Shown: positions 9,210-18,797 of the stretch, one piece after another
How positions within the stretch are numbered: the first letter of the stretch is position 1
How the letters are laid out: every line of letters starts with the position of its first letter
From: Aureococcus anophagefferens
Taxonomy: Eukaryota > Sar > Pelagophyceae > Pelagomonadales > Pelagomonadaceae
Direction: 5' to 3'
Assembly: GCF_000186865.1 (NCBI RefSeq)
Contig: NW_008705585.1
Location: 440,086-504,085 of the forward strand
Length of the DNA: 64,000 bases
Notes under the pieces: generated by a model
Databases searched by the model: none
The model's input: the letters and a program-made list of their open reading frames with translations, nothing else
Told to the model about the DNA's origin: nothing
Program-made: the position numbers and the translations under genes

Positions 9210-12065
9210 ATGGGCAAAAAGAAGAGCCAGGCGCGGCGCGGCGGCGCCAGCGCACCACTGGTCCTCGCGGGCTATGTCGGCTGCCCCGAGGAGCCGGCGC
9301 TGCGCGCGGCCATCGGGCGCATCCTCGAGCGGCCGCCGCTGAACGCCAAGCGCAACATGTTTCTGAACATGATGCCTCTCACCGACTGGGCCGGCCGGCC
9401 GACGCGGTGGGCCGATCGGTACGGCGGGCCGCCGTCGTCGGACGACGGCGACGCGGACAAGGACGCCGAGGAGCGGGCCCTCTACTGCGTGGTCAAGAGC
9501 CTCATCGCCCTCCGGGAGCCGCCGCCGGAGCTCGCGGCGTCCGTGGCGCGCATGCAACGGGAGCAGGGCGCGAGCTACGGCGAGATGCTCCTCCACGCGC
9601 TCTTCGGCCAGGAGCTGTGCCGAAACCAAATCTTCAACCCGACTTCAATGTGAGCGTATTCGAATGTTTTGACACAAGCTCTTCGGCTGGGCTTCGAGAA
9701 CTCGACGAGAGCGATCGATCCGTCCAAAAATCAGCCGAATCGACTTTGATTTGACCGAGCTAGAGAATTCTCAAGTTTGGTCAGGACCACCCAAACCAGT
9801 GGTTGGTTTCGGCACAGGCCAGGAGCAGGGCGCCTGCATGGCGTGGGCCTGGACGAACTCCTACTTCGAGGACGAGGGCAAATCCGACGACGACGACGAC
9901 GGCGACGACGCGCCGGAGGAGAGCGAGCTCGCGCGCGCGCTGACCCGGGCGCTGGCCCAGGTGCGCGCGGGCCGCGCGCTCCACCACGCCGCGCGCCGCC
10001 CGGACGGGGGCCTCGCGCAGCTCGTCGCCCTCTACGCGGAGACCGTGTCGCTCCTCGACCCGCCGCTGAAGGAGCTCCACAAGAGCCTCTTCGAGAAGCG
10101 CCACCCGAAGGCGACGCGGCGGCTCATCGCGGCCGCGCTCGCGACGCGCGGCTGGGCGCGCGCGTACGTCTGCTGGGCGCGGACCCAGGGCGCGGCGCCC
10201 ATGCTGCCGCACGACGAGTTCGTCGCGGCGCTCCTGCAGGTCCAGTTCGACGCCGCGTACCTCGTCGCGGTCCGCCGGGGCTGGCGCCGGTCGCCCGACG
10301 CGCTCGGCCTCCAGGGCGCCGCGCAGCTCGTCCGCGGCAACGCCGCCGAGGCCGCGCAGCTCCTCGCGGCGGCCCTGTCGGCGCCCGCCGAGCACTGGGC
10401 GCTGGAGGAGGGCTCGGAGGTCCGCTACCTCTGCGGCAAGTGGCTCACGACGGCGCGGCAGGGGACGACGCCGCTCACGGGCCGCTGGCGCCGCCGCGGA
10501 AACGCCGGCGGGCCGGCGAAGGCGTGCGGGCCGGCGACGGCCGCCGTCGGCGACACGACCTACGTCTTCGGCGGGCTCGCGGGCGCCGGCTCGGGCGCCG
10601 GCGGCGGGCTCCTGCGGCGGCCCTTCCTCTGCTTCGCCACGGGCGCGACGGCGTCGCACGACGACGGCCCCTCCGCCGAGCTCTGGGCCCTCGACGTGCC
10701 CAGCGGCGCGTGGCGCAAGGTCGAGGTCGCGGGCAAACGGCCGCGGCCGCGCGCGTTCGCCTGCCTCGCCCACGACGCGGGCAAATTGTGGCTCTACGGC
10801 GGGAGAACCGCGTGGAGCGCCTGGGCGAAGGGGACGGAGCACCTGAGCGACACGTGGAGCTTCGACCTCGCGACGCGCAAATGGACGCAGCTCCTGGGCT
10901 CGAATCGCCTCGTCCACACGCCCGGGCCCTGCGCGGCGCGGGGCGGCTTCCTCTACGTCGTCGACTCGGGGTCGCTGCGGGGCGCCCAGCGCGACGGCTC
11001 GGCCGAGGTCGAAGCCGCGACGCTCCGGCGGCTGGACCTCGACACGGGCGAGTGGCGCGAGCCGCGCGCGGCCGCGCGGAAGACGGCGCCGGCGATCTGC
11101 GCCGACGGCAGCGGCTGGGCGGACGGCGGCTCCCTCTACGTGTGGGTCCTCGAGAAGGGCGCCAAGGGCTTCCGGGCGGGCGTGCTCTGGGAGGCGGCGC
11201 TCGACGGCGAAAACTGGGGGTCCTGGTCGACGCACGAGATCTGGCGCCACCCGGCGGACCCGGCGCCCGGCCGGCCCGCGGCCCGCGCCTGGGCCTTCGA
11301 AGCCCACCAGAAGAGCCCCGTCTCCCAGGAGACCGCCGCGGCCTTCGACGACTCGACGGGCCTCGCGTACGTCTTCGGCAGGGCAGCACAAGAGAGCGAA
11401 ATTCCCAACTTCAAAGGCTCCTATCTCGGCCGTTTTCCACTCGTTTCGGCTGATTTTTGGACGAGCGATCATCTCTCGGAACGGTCTCGACGCGTGGGTG
11501 CTTTTCTCGTGACGCGCGCGCGCGGAACACTCACGTTGAAGCGACGTTGAATCACTCTTGTGCTGCCCAGGTCTTCGGCGGTTGGCACCCGGACAACTAC
11601 GAGATCGGCGTCGAGGGCCACCAGGCCAAGTGCCTCAGTGGCCGCTACTACAACGTGCTCCTCCAGGTCGACACGAAACGGAGGACGCTGCGCGCCGTGG
11701 AGCCCTGCGGCGCGGAGGACGGCGCCCTCGGCCCCGGGAAGCGCGGCTTCGCGTTCCTCGCCGCGCGCGGAAACGCGATCCGCTGCGGCTTCGGCTACAC
11801 GACCTTCTGCGAGCGGGGCGGCACCTACCGCGACGTCCGCTTCCTCGACGACGCCTGGGACTGCGAGCTCCTCGGCGAGGAAGCGGCGGTCCAGGAGCCC
11901 GCGCGCGACTTTGGCCCGCGGCGGTGCGCGCGCGAGGGCTGCGCCGCCGCCGACGGCGTCAAGCTGCGGAGCTGCACGCGGTGCGGCGTCGCCCGGTACT
12001 GCTCCCGGGACTGCCAGGTGGCGGACTGGCCGGTCCACAAGCTCGTGTGCCGGAAATGCAAGTAA
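9210..12065 (+). CDS. Kelch-repeat protein with C-terminal MYND zinc finger
   Basis: Exons 9210-9606, 9818-11370 and 11571-12065 encode 814 residues. The N-terminal half is alpha-helical, begins with a basic MGKKKSQARRGG and has an acidic loop (KSDDDDDGDDAPEESE). The middle has Kelch-type beta-propeller blades (TTYVFGGLAGAG, LWALDVPSGAWRKVEV, LWLYGGRT, DTWSFDLATRKWTQL, LAYVFGGW). The C-terminus is a MYND finger: CAREGCAAADGVKLRSC, then CGVARYCSRDCQ and DWPVHKLVC. MYND fingers bind short proline-rich peptides, so this is probably an adaptor; no enzyme domain is seen. Both introns are introners: the first requires a GC donor (junction LFG-QEQGACMAW) and the second a GT donor (LAY-VFGGWHP). Frames match exactly at both joins, which fixes the exon borders. 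Confidence 0.85.
9615..9817 (-). mobile_element. Introner, family 2, antisense, in Kelch/MYND gene
   Basis: This 203-bp element lies between GCCAGGAG duplications (9607-9614 and 9818-9825). Its ends CTGTGCCGAAACCAA and TTGGTTTCGGCACAG are perfect inverted repeats. The core is present as its reverse complement. The intron 9607-9817 must start GC, because no GT in the duplication allows an in-frame join. Confidence 0.93.
11379..11570 (+). mobile_element. Introner, family 1a, sense, in Kelch/MYND gene
   Basis: This 192-bp element lies between GTCTTCGG duplications (11371-11378 and 11571-11578). Inverted ends are CAGGGCAGCACAAGAG and CTCTTGTGCTGCCCAG. The intron 11371-11570 is GT-AG. It is very similar to the dynein copy at 323-517 along its whole length, so it looks recent. 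Confidence 0.95.
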
Positions 12066-12091
12066 CCGCCGCCACGAAGAGTTATGCACCT

Positions 12092-13570
12092 CTACGCGTC
12101 GGCGCCGACGCCGCCCCTCGCCACCTCCGCGGCGTTGAGTCGCGTCTGTAGGTTGGCGTAGAAGGGCAGGAGCTCGACGCAGCGGTCGTACTGGTGCAGG
12201 AGCGCGGCGCGCTTCCCGTCGGACCGGAGCACGTAGCCGTCGGCGTCGCGCTTGAGGTCCGAGAGGAAGTGGCTCCCGACGCGGCCGGCGGTGTAGACGG
12301 GGCCGCGGTCGTAGGGCGTGATCACGAAGGTGCCCGCGACGGCGGGCTTGGAGAGCGGCGCGGTCGCGGCGATCTGTGCGAGGTCCCCGGCCGTGGCGAG
12401 CGTAGCGTAGACGATGTAGTTGTGGTGCCCCTGGTCGATGCCGCCCGTCTCCACGCACGCCGGGAAGTCGCGCGCCGCCGCGGCCGTCACCTGCGCCAGG
12501 TACATCGCGAGGAATTTGGTGATGGCGCCGTAGGTGCCCATGGTGTTCGACGAGCAGAGCGCGGGCGTGCCCGGCTTCGCGTCGTCGAGGGGCCCGATGC
12601 GGTCGAGGAGCTCCGTGCCGAAGCAGCCCTGGACCCAGCTCCGCGTGTGGCCGGCGGCCGTGATGGGCTTCCCCGGGTGCTCCGCGAAGAAGACGAGGTC
12701 CTTCCCCATGCTGTCGTCGACCCAGTCCTCGAAGGGGTTGCGCTGGAAGACCGCGTCGCGGAAGTCGGACCAGAGCACGACGTCGAATTCGCCCGCGTGG
12801 TTCGCGAGGTACTGCGCGTAGTGCGCGTAGCGCATGAGCGACGGCCTCGGCGAGGCGCCGCCGCCCCAGGCCGGGTGCCGGTCGCAGTACGTCGGCCCGG
12901 ACGTGCCCGCGCACGACGCGACCCGGACGAGCTCGACGCGGCGCGCGGCGAGCCACGGAAACGTCCGCGGGTCCCGGAACGCGACGCAGTCCGGGTGCAC
13001 GAAGACCGCCAAGTGGCCCTCGTACCGGGCCTCGAGGCGCGCGGTGTCGATGAAGGCCTTGAAGACGGCCTTCATGTAGTTTTGGTCCACGGCGTAGGTC
13101 ATGAGGAGCGTCCGCGCGGGCTCCGGCGCGCGCCGCGCGGCGGCGGGCCGCGGCCACGGGGGCGGAGCGTGCCGCGGCTCGTCCGCCGCGGCGGTCGGCT
13201 CGTCCCAGGTCACCTCGTTCGTCGCGCGGTTCCACCAGTAGGGATCGCCGCTCGTCGAGTCGGTCAGCCGGGTCCAGCCTCCCGCGGCCGCCGCGCGCTT
13301 CGGGGGAGCGGCCGGCGCCGCGACCGCGCCGTCGTCGTCGTCGTCGTCGTCGTCGCTGTCGTCGTCGTCGTCGTCGGCCGGGGCGTCGCGGCGCGCGTTC
13401 GACCTCGGGTCGTATCCCCCCGGGAGGCGCGCCTCCGCTTTGTGAAGCCGCTCGTGGAGGTCCTGGATCGCTCGCTCCTTCTGGGCGATGATAGTGAAGG
13501 CGAGATTCGCGAGGTAGGTCGCGACGGCGGCCAACCCGAGGGCGACGATTAGTCGAATGCGCAATCTCAT
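12092..13570 (-). CDS. Type II membrane glycosyltransferase-like protein with WW domain
   Basis: This 492-residue single-exon protein has an N-terminal membrane anchor (about residues 6-30), a short coiled stretch (QKERAIQDLHERLHKAEARL) and a long Asp-rich linker. A WW domain (GWTRLTDSTSGDPYWWNRAT...VTWDEP, about residues 97-127) follows. The catalytic-like part (150-480) has LLMTYAVDQNYMKAVFKAF and VVLWSDFRDAVFQRNPFED, where SDxRD resembles the metal-binding DxD region of GT-A nucleotide-sugar transferases, then GGIDQGHHNYIVY and ALLHQYDR. This layout suggests a Golgi enzyme acting in the lumen; donor and acceptor cannot be told. A WW domain on the same side of the membrane as a glycosyltransferase is odd, because WW domains usually bind proline-rich peptides in the cytosol. 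Convergent with the Kelch/MYND gene (26 bp between stops). Confidence 0.68.
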   Translation of the reverse strand: MRLRIRLIVALGLAAVATYLANLAFTIIAQKERAIQDLHERLHKAEARLPGGYDPRSNARRDAPADDDDDDSDDDDDDDDGAVAAPAAPPKRAAAAGGWTRLTDSTSGDPYWWNRATNEVTWDEPTAAADEPRHAPPPWPRPAAARRAPEPARTLLMTYAVDQNYMKAVFKAFIDTARLEARYEGHLAVFVHPDCVAFRDPRTFPWLAARRVELVRVASCAGTSGPTYCDRHPAWGGGASPRPSLMRYAHYAQYLANHAGEFDVVLWSDFRDAVFQRNPFEDWVDDSMGKDLVFFAEHPGKPITAAGHTRSWVQGCFGTELLDRIGPLDDAKPGTPALCSSNTMGTYGAITKFLAMYLAQVTAAAARDFPACVETGGIDQGHHNYIVYATLATAGDLAQIAATAPLSKPAVAGTFVITPYDRGPVYTAGRVGSHFLSDLKRDADGYVLRSDGKRAALLHQYDRCVELLPFYANLQTRLNAAEVARGGVGADA

Positions 13571-13886
13571 TGTGCCTCCGGCGACGGCTAAAATCCTAGT
13601 GGAGAATTGGTGCGAATGGCGATCGTGCGCCGTGAAGGCCGCCGCACTGGCCCGCAGGCCTCTCCGCGCACGACGCCTCGCACGTCGGCCGCGACGGCCG
13701 CTTCGGAGGCGCTGCGCTGGGTCACATGCCCGCCGGCTTCGGCAAGTGCGGAAGCCCGGGCTACGCCGGAGACACGGTTGCTTGGTTTATTCCGGATCCG
13801 GATCCGCCCCGGGCCGCGCGGGCCGCGTTTTCGCGCGTTCGGCGGGCCGGCGGCCCCACAACACCCCGCCACACGGCCCGCCGCGC
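13571..13886. other. Intergenic region, nothing recognised
   Basis: These 316 bp separate the start of the glycosyltransferase-like gene from the stop of the aureochrome gene, both on the minus strand. They must hold the promoter of the former. A TCCGGATCCGGATCCG palindromic stretch near 13793 is the only local structure I see. Confidence 0.5.
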
Positions 13887-15067
13887 TCAGAAGGCCGGGA
13901 AGGGCTCGTCCTTGGCGATGGCCTGGGCGAACTGGTCGCTGACCTGGCACTGGACGCCGACGTAGTTGACGACGTTGCCCTGGCCGTCGCGGAGCGGCGC
14001 GACGAAGAACTGGTTGAAGAAGGTGGAGCCGTCGATGCGGTAGTTGAGGAGGCAGACGGACGTGTCGTAGCCCTCGTCGACGGCCTTGCGGATCTTGGCG
14101 ACGGCGCGCGGGTCCGTGCGGGGCCCCTGGAGGAAGCGGCAGTTGCGGCCGAGCACGGACTCGAGCGAGTAGCCCGTGAGCGTGAGGAAGCCGTGGGACG
14201 CGAAGACGATGGGGTTGTCCGGCAGGCTCGGGTCCGTGATGACGAAGTTCTGCTGCGCCGTCTGGAGCGCCTTGACGAGCGAGTAGTCGGGGTCGTCGAG
14301 GATCCGCGTCGCGTCGCTGGGGTCCCGCGCGATGAGCGACGTCTTCTTCCCGTCGCTGCCGCAGCGCGCCAGGAGCTCGTTGGCGACGGCGTCGCCCATC
14401 TTGTCGCGGATGGCCACGCGGAGCTTGTCGTTCTCGTACTGCAGCGCGTTGACGCTCTGCTGCAGCGACTCGAGGAGGAACTTCTTGCGGACCCGGCTCC
14501 GCTTCGCGTGCTCCCGGTTCCGCTCCCGCCGCTCGTCCTTCTGCTGCTCCGTCATCTCCCGCGCGCTCGCCGCCCGCGACCGCTTGGGCTTGGCCCCGCC
14601 GCCGCCGGACGGCGCGCCGGCCCGCGCGCCGGCCGCGCCGAGCGGTGGCGCGCCGGGGCCGTCGTCGTCGTCGTCGGCGGCCTCCTCCATGGGCGCGGCG
14701 GACGACGACTGCAGCGGCGGCGCCGACGCGTCGTCGGGGGACGTCGACAGCATGCCCCCGTCCATGAGGTCGACCTGCGGCCGGCCGGGGTTCCGGGCGA
14801 GCGCGCGCGCGCGCGGACGATTCGGCGGCGCCGCGGCGCGCCTCGCCGTCCTGCGTGAAGAAGCAGTCGGCGAAGATGTCGTCGAGGTTGATCGTCGTCG
14901 CCTGAGAGGAACGGCGGGGTCGCGGAAACGCCGAGAAACAGGCGGAGTGGCATCTCGGTCGAAATCGTCAACGAGCGGACGCTGCGACGCGCGGTTTTCG
15001 TCCCCGGCGCGGCGCTAAAGAGTGGCATGACGCCGCTCCCGCCGGACCCGTCCATGCCCGAGTCCAT
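13887..15067 (-). CDS. Aureochrome (bZIP-LOV blue-light-responsive transcription factor)
   Basis: Aureochromes bind flavin in a LOV domain and DNA through a bZIP, and couple blue light to transcription in photosynthetic stramenopiles. The main exon (13887-14774) encodes an acidic N-terminal linker, a bZIP (RRERNREHAKRSRVRKKFLL plus leucine heptads to about VAIRDKMGD) and a C-terminal LOV domain. The LOV domain has GRNCRFLQGP, whose cysteine forms the flavin adduct, plus NYRIDGSTFFNQFFVAPLRD and NYVGVQCQV. The order bZIP then LOV is diagnostic. Upstream exons are less certain: 14842-14901 (INLDDIFADCFFTQDGE) joins in frame through a 67-nt intron with a GC donor, and 15032-15067 (MDSGMDGSGGSG) joins through a GT-AG intron. 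With these the protein is 327 residues. The flavin cysteine is present, so it should be photoactive. Confidence 0.93.
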
Positions 15068-15179
15068 GATCACCGCGGTGCGTCCGGGCCGCCCTCGACG
15101 TCGTCTTGAACTCCCGGCCGCGGCACTCGGAGCTGCGCCGGCGCGCCGGCGCGCCGCGACCGAGGGGGTTGACCGCCGG

Positions 15180-15690
15180 TATGCCTGGTAGTATGCGCCC
15201 GCTATGCGGGCTTTATGCGGGCTTTATGCGGGCTTTATGCGGGCTTTATGCGGGTGGTATGCGGGTGGTATGCGGGTGGTATGCTGGTGGTATGCTGGTG
15301 GTATGCGGGTGGTATGCGTCTGCTATGCCGGTGGTATGCGGCTGCTATGCCGGTGGTATGCGGCTGCTATGCCGGTGGTATGCGGCTGCTATGCCGGTGG
15401 TATGCGGCTGCTATGCTGGTGGTATGCGGCTGCTACGCTGGTGGTATGCTGGTGGGCTGCTATGCTGGTCTTATGCGCCTGCTATGCTGGTGGTATGCGG
15501 CTGCTATGCTGGTCTTATGCGGCTGCTATGCTGGTGGTATGCGCCTGCTATGCGCCTGCTATGCGTCTGCTATGCGCCTGCTATGCGCCTGCTATGCGTC
15601 TGCTATGCGCCCGCTATGCGTCTGCTATGCGGCTGCTATGCGGCTGCTATGCTGGTGTATGCCGTGGCTGGTGTATGCCTGGTGGTCGGC
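15180..15690. repeat. 11-bp minisatellite
   Basis: About 45 tandem units of 11 bp start TATGC and vary in the next six bases (TATGCGGCTGC, TATGCCGGTGG, TATGCTGGTGG, TATGCGTCTGC, TATGCGGGCTT). Variant units form blocks, and two variants alternate in 15310-15410. Eleven is not a multiple of three and the unit lacks stops, so all three plus frames stay open; I see no reason to call this coding. It lies between the aureochrome start and the stop of the metallophosphoesterase gene. The remaining bases 15068-15179 and 15691-15774 hold nothing I recognise. Confidence 0.95.
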
Positions 15691-15774
15691 CCCCTCTGCG
15701 CCGCGAGCCCGACCCCCGCCGGAGGCCTCGCCGGGCCCCGGCGAAACACTGAGGTCGTCGAAACACGCGCAATG

Positions 15775-16713
15775 TTACGCACCCCCCCGCTCCCAGAGCA
15801 CCTCGTGGTCGACGAGCCCGTCCTCCGCGTCGAGCCAGACGCCGAGCACGCGCGTCGCCGCGCGGGCGTCCATGTCGACGACGGTGAAGTAGAAGTGGGA
15901 CCCGCGGTGCCGCGGCACCTTCGCCGCGTTGACGTGGAGCGTCCCGCGGGCGTCCTCGTGGACCATGCGGCGGGCGCCGCCGCCGCGGAGCTCCGAGTGC
16001 ATGTGCCCGAAGACGCAGAGCGGCACGGGCACGCGCGCGTCCCGCGCCGTGTCGAGCGCGTCCCGGAGGTCGTCGTCGCCGAAGTCGCTCGCCCGCTTCG
16101 TCCAGTCCTTGCCGCAGATCGCCGCCCGGTCCTCGCCGAGCCCCGCGGGGCCCTGGTGCGCGAGCACGATCGCGGGCCCGACGCTCCCGAGGAGCGCGTC
16201 CGCGACGACCTGCGTCGACTCGTCGGAGCCGTCGACGCCGTAGAGCTCGCGGATCACGCGCCAGGCCGCGGGCGTCGTCTGCTTCAGGCCGCCGCCCCAG
16301 GACAGGGGCCGCGCGCCGACGAGGGAGAAGACCGACGACGCCGACGGGATCTCCACGCGCCCGTACGCGACGTCCAGATCGCCGCACGCGGCCTTCGTCC
16401 GCCGCAGCGCGTCGCTCGCCGCGCCGGCCTTGGCGCTCGTCCACGCGTCGTGGTTCCCGAGCACGAGGTGCCGCGCGCCGCTCAGGCAGGCCGTCGACGC
16501 CACGATATTTTCCACCACGGCCGCGTCCTCGTTCGCAAAGTCGCCGACCGCCAGAAACAGGTCCGGCCGCACGACGCGCTCGAGCGTCTCCGCCTCGACG
16601 CGGCCGCGCCACTGGTCGTGCACATCGCCGAGGACGGCGATGCGGAACTCGGGCCGCCGCAGCGCGCCGGCGTCGAGGAACTGCATGGCGGCGAGGCCGA
16701 CGGCGCGGCGCAT
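15775..16713 (-). CDS. Calcineurin-like metallophosphoesterase (cyanobacterial/plant TIGR04168-like)
   Basis: This is a 312-residue single-exon protein of the metallophosphoesterase superfamily, with all metal-binding motifs visible in order: LGDVHDQW, GDFANED, LGNHDAW, LAHQGPAGLG and FGHMHSEL. The DVHDQW form and the HQGPAGLG block are typical of the group shared by cyanobacteria and chloroplast-bearing eukaryotes (TIGR04168), whose substrate is not established. I chose ATG 16713 (MRRAVGLAAMQFLD); ATGs at 16764 and 16686 are alternatives and no clear transit peptide is seen. The spacing of motifs is normal, so an active binuclear metal hydrolase is expected. Its start is divergent from the YHYH gene, about 240 bp away. 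Confidence 0.85.
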   Translation of the reverse strand: MRRAVGLAAMQFLDAGALRRPEFRIAVLGDVHDQWRGRVEAETLERVVRPDLFLAVGDFANEDAAVVENIVASTACLSGARHLVLGNHDAWTSAKAGAASDALRRTKAACGDLDVAYGRVEIPSASSVFSLVGARPLSWGGGLKQTTPAAWRVIRELYGVDGSDESTQVVADALLGSVGPAIVLAHQGPAGLGEDRAAICGKDWTKRASDFGDDDLRDALDTARDARVPVPLCVFGHMHSELRGGGARRMVHEDARGTLHVNAAKVPRHRGSHFYFTVVDMDARAATRVLGVWLDAEDGLVDHEVLWERGGA

Positions 16714-16951
16714 GCAGATGAGGTAGCGGCGGGAAGCGCGATCGACCGCCGGCCGCTGAAGCACGAAGGCACTTGCTGCTGGCTAGATGAGCCCTGTGTG
16801 CGCTGGGCTAGACACGCAAGGACAAGCCATGCTTGCGGCAACTGGTTCAAGTTGAACAGCAAGGACCACCTGATTGGGCAGTTTTCAGATCAGGCTGCCC
16901 CGCCTCCAGTAGAGAGAGCGATCCCTCCACTGCCGCCACCTGATTCTGATC

Positions 16952-18637
16952 ATGCGCGCCGCGCCGCTCCTGCTCCTCGCGGCCTCGGCCGGTGCCTACG
17001 AGACCGACGAGCGCGAGGCCTGGGAGTCGCCGACGATGGCGACGCCCGGCGGCATCGCGCGCTTCGCGCCGCGCACGGCCGACTCGGTCTGCACGGGCAT
17101 CAGCCAGGCTTTGCCCGCGGCCGAGTGCGCGGCCTGGGCGACGATCTACGACGCCTACGACCTCGGCAACCTCAAGCCGCGGTCCTGCGCCGGCGGCCGC
17201 ACGAACCCCTGCGCGTCCGCGACGTGCGTCGCGTGCACGTGGACGAACAAGAGCTACGCGCGCGTCACGGGCATCGACCTCGGCGACCGGGGCCTCACGG
17301 GCAAGCTGGTGGACGCCTTCGGTGACTTTGAGGAATTGACCTACCTCATGCTCGCGTCCAACGCCCTGACGGGCCCGCTGCCGAAGCTGCCCTTCGAGAA
17401 CTACGAGGACTGCGGCGGATCCAACTACGTGACGACGACGCTCCACGACGCCGAGGGCAACGGCTTCCAGGCCCAGCTGCTCCACCCGGGCCCGCAGAAC
17501 GCGGAGAACTCGACGGCCTACCGCGACGCCTGGCCCAAGGGCGAGTGCTGCTACCTCGACTCCGCGGCGGATTCGGGCGTCTACAACGCGTTCGATTGCC
17601 CGCTGCCCGAGGGCGCGGCGGACTACTGCAACGCCGAGTGCGGCAACACGCCGGACCCGCGGCCGTCGACGGACGACGAGGGGCCCGGCCCGCCGCCGGG
17701 CCCGCCCCACAGCGCGCCGACGCGCGCGCCGCGCGACAACGAGACCGCCTCGCTGCTCGCGGCCGCGACGGACACGGACCTCTCGGGCGTGCTCCCGCGC
17801 GTGGACCCGGCGCCCCTCGAGGCGCTCCGCGACGGCGCGGACTGCAACGCCGCGTGCACGACGCCGAGCAACGCGACGTACCCCATCTGCGACGTCGAGA
17901 CGTCGCTGAATTTCGGCGACGCGGACCTCTGGGCGAAGAACAACATCGCCGCGGCCTACTGCACGGAGCAGGACCTCGTCGTCTGGAGCAACGGCGAGCC
18001 GAACCACGAGGTCTTCCTCGAGGAGATCCCGAAGCCGCCGGGCGCGCCCACGGACCAGTCGTACCCCATGGGCGGCGACGGCCAGGGCGTGCTCCGCACG
18101 TGGATCCACATGTCCTACGCCTACCGCATCCCGCTCCAGCCCAAGAAGGCGTCGTCCATCACCTACTACACGGGCTTCGGCGCGACGTGGATGGCCGTCA
18201 ACGGCATGCCCGCGTACCCGGACGACTCGACGTCGGGCACGTCGACGAAGCTCGACCAGCAGCTCGACCACTGCAACGAGCACGCGGGCAAGGGCGCCGA
18301 CGTCCACTACCACGGCAACCCGGGCTGCATGTACAACTCGTCGGTGCCGACGCTCGTCGGCTACGCGGGCGACGGCTACCCCGTCTACGGGTTGATCGAC
18401 CCGACGACGGGCAAGAAGCAGACGAACGAGACGGGCCTCGACAAGTGCAACGGCAAGACCATCACCTTCGCCGACGGGACGAGCACCTACGCCTACTTCA
18501 ACACGCTCGAGTCGCCCTTCACCGTGACCTGCTGGCAGGGCGACCCCGGGGACAAGTGGTCCAACGGCCACCAGTGGAACTACGACAACTCCATGGAGCG
18601 CACGGACGGCGACCTCCTCAAGCGCTGCTGCAAGTAG
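16952..18637 (+). CDS. Secreted LRR-like and YHYH-domain protein
   Basis: This 561-residue single-exon protein begins with a signal peptide (MRAAPLLLLAASAGA). A Cys-rich N-terminal region holds one or two leucine-rich-repeat-like units (VTGIDLGDRGLTGKL, LTYLMLASNALTGPL), as in plant LRR ectodomains. After a Pro-rich linker the C-terminal half is a YHYH domain: HMSYAYRIPL, then ADVHYHGNPGCMYN and LVGYAGDGYPVYGLID. YHYH proteins are secreted or periplasmic proteins of unknown biochemical role with conserved His residues that probably bind metal. Paired cysteines and several N-x-S/T sites fit secretion. No membrane segment or anchor signal is seen, and it ends KRCCK. A second YHYH protein is encoded at 39188-40711. 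Confidence 0.82.
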   Translation: MRAAPLLLLAASAGAYETDEREAWESPTMATPGGIARFAPRTADSVCTGISQALPAAECAAWATIYDAYDLGNLKPRSCAGGRTNPCASATCVACTWTNKSYARVTGIDLGDRGLTGKLVDAFGDFEELTYLMLASNALTGPLPKLPFENYEDCGGSNYVTTTLHDAEGNGFQAQLLHPGPQNAENSTAYRDAWPKGECCYLDSAADSGVYNAFDCPLPEGAADYCNAECGNTPDPRPSTDDEGPGPPPGPPHSAPTRAPRDNETASLLAAATDTDLSGVLPRVDPAPLEALRDGADCNAACTTPSNATYPICDVETSLNFGDADLWAKNNIAAAYCTEQDLVVWSNGEPNHEVFLEEIPKPPGAPTDQSYPMGGDGQGVLRTWIHMSYAYRIPLQPKKASSITYYTGFGATWMAVNGMPAYPDDSTSGTSTKLDQQLDHCNEHAGKGADVHYHGNPGCMYNSSVPTLVGYAGDGYPVYGLIDPTTGKKQTNETGLDKCNGKTITFADGTSTYAYFNTLESPFTVTCWQGDPGDKWSNGHQWNYDNSMERTDGDLLKRCCK

Positions 18638-18797
18638 GCGCCCCGCCGCGAAGACGCCGCGCGCCCGCCCGCGCCGTCCGCTATGTTGTCTTTTTTATTG
18701 AGCCGGAAGGCGGCGGGGCACAGGGAGGGGAGGGATCGAAACAAAAAGCTGTGGGGTGACATAGCCCGCCGGCGGCGGGCTATGTCGGGGGTCGCCG

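Noticed and set aside
15204..15892. Two further plus frames through the minisatellite encoding Cys/Tyr-rich repeats
   Set aside because: All three frames are equally open; no start, codon or domain evidence favours any.
15106..17325. Long plus-strand frame covering the minisatellite and the phosphoesterase gene
   Set aside because: It is open only because the 11-bp repeat has no stops and because of high GC on the antisense strand of a real gene.
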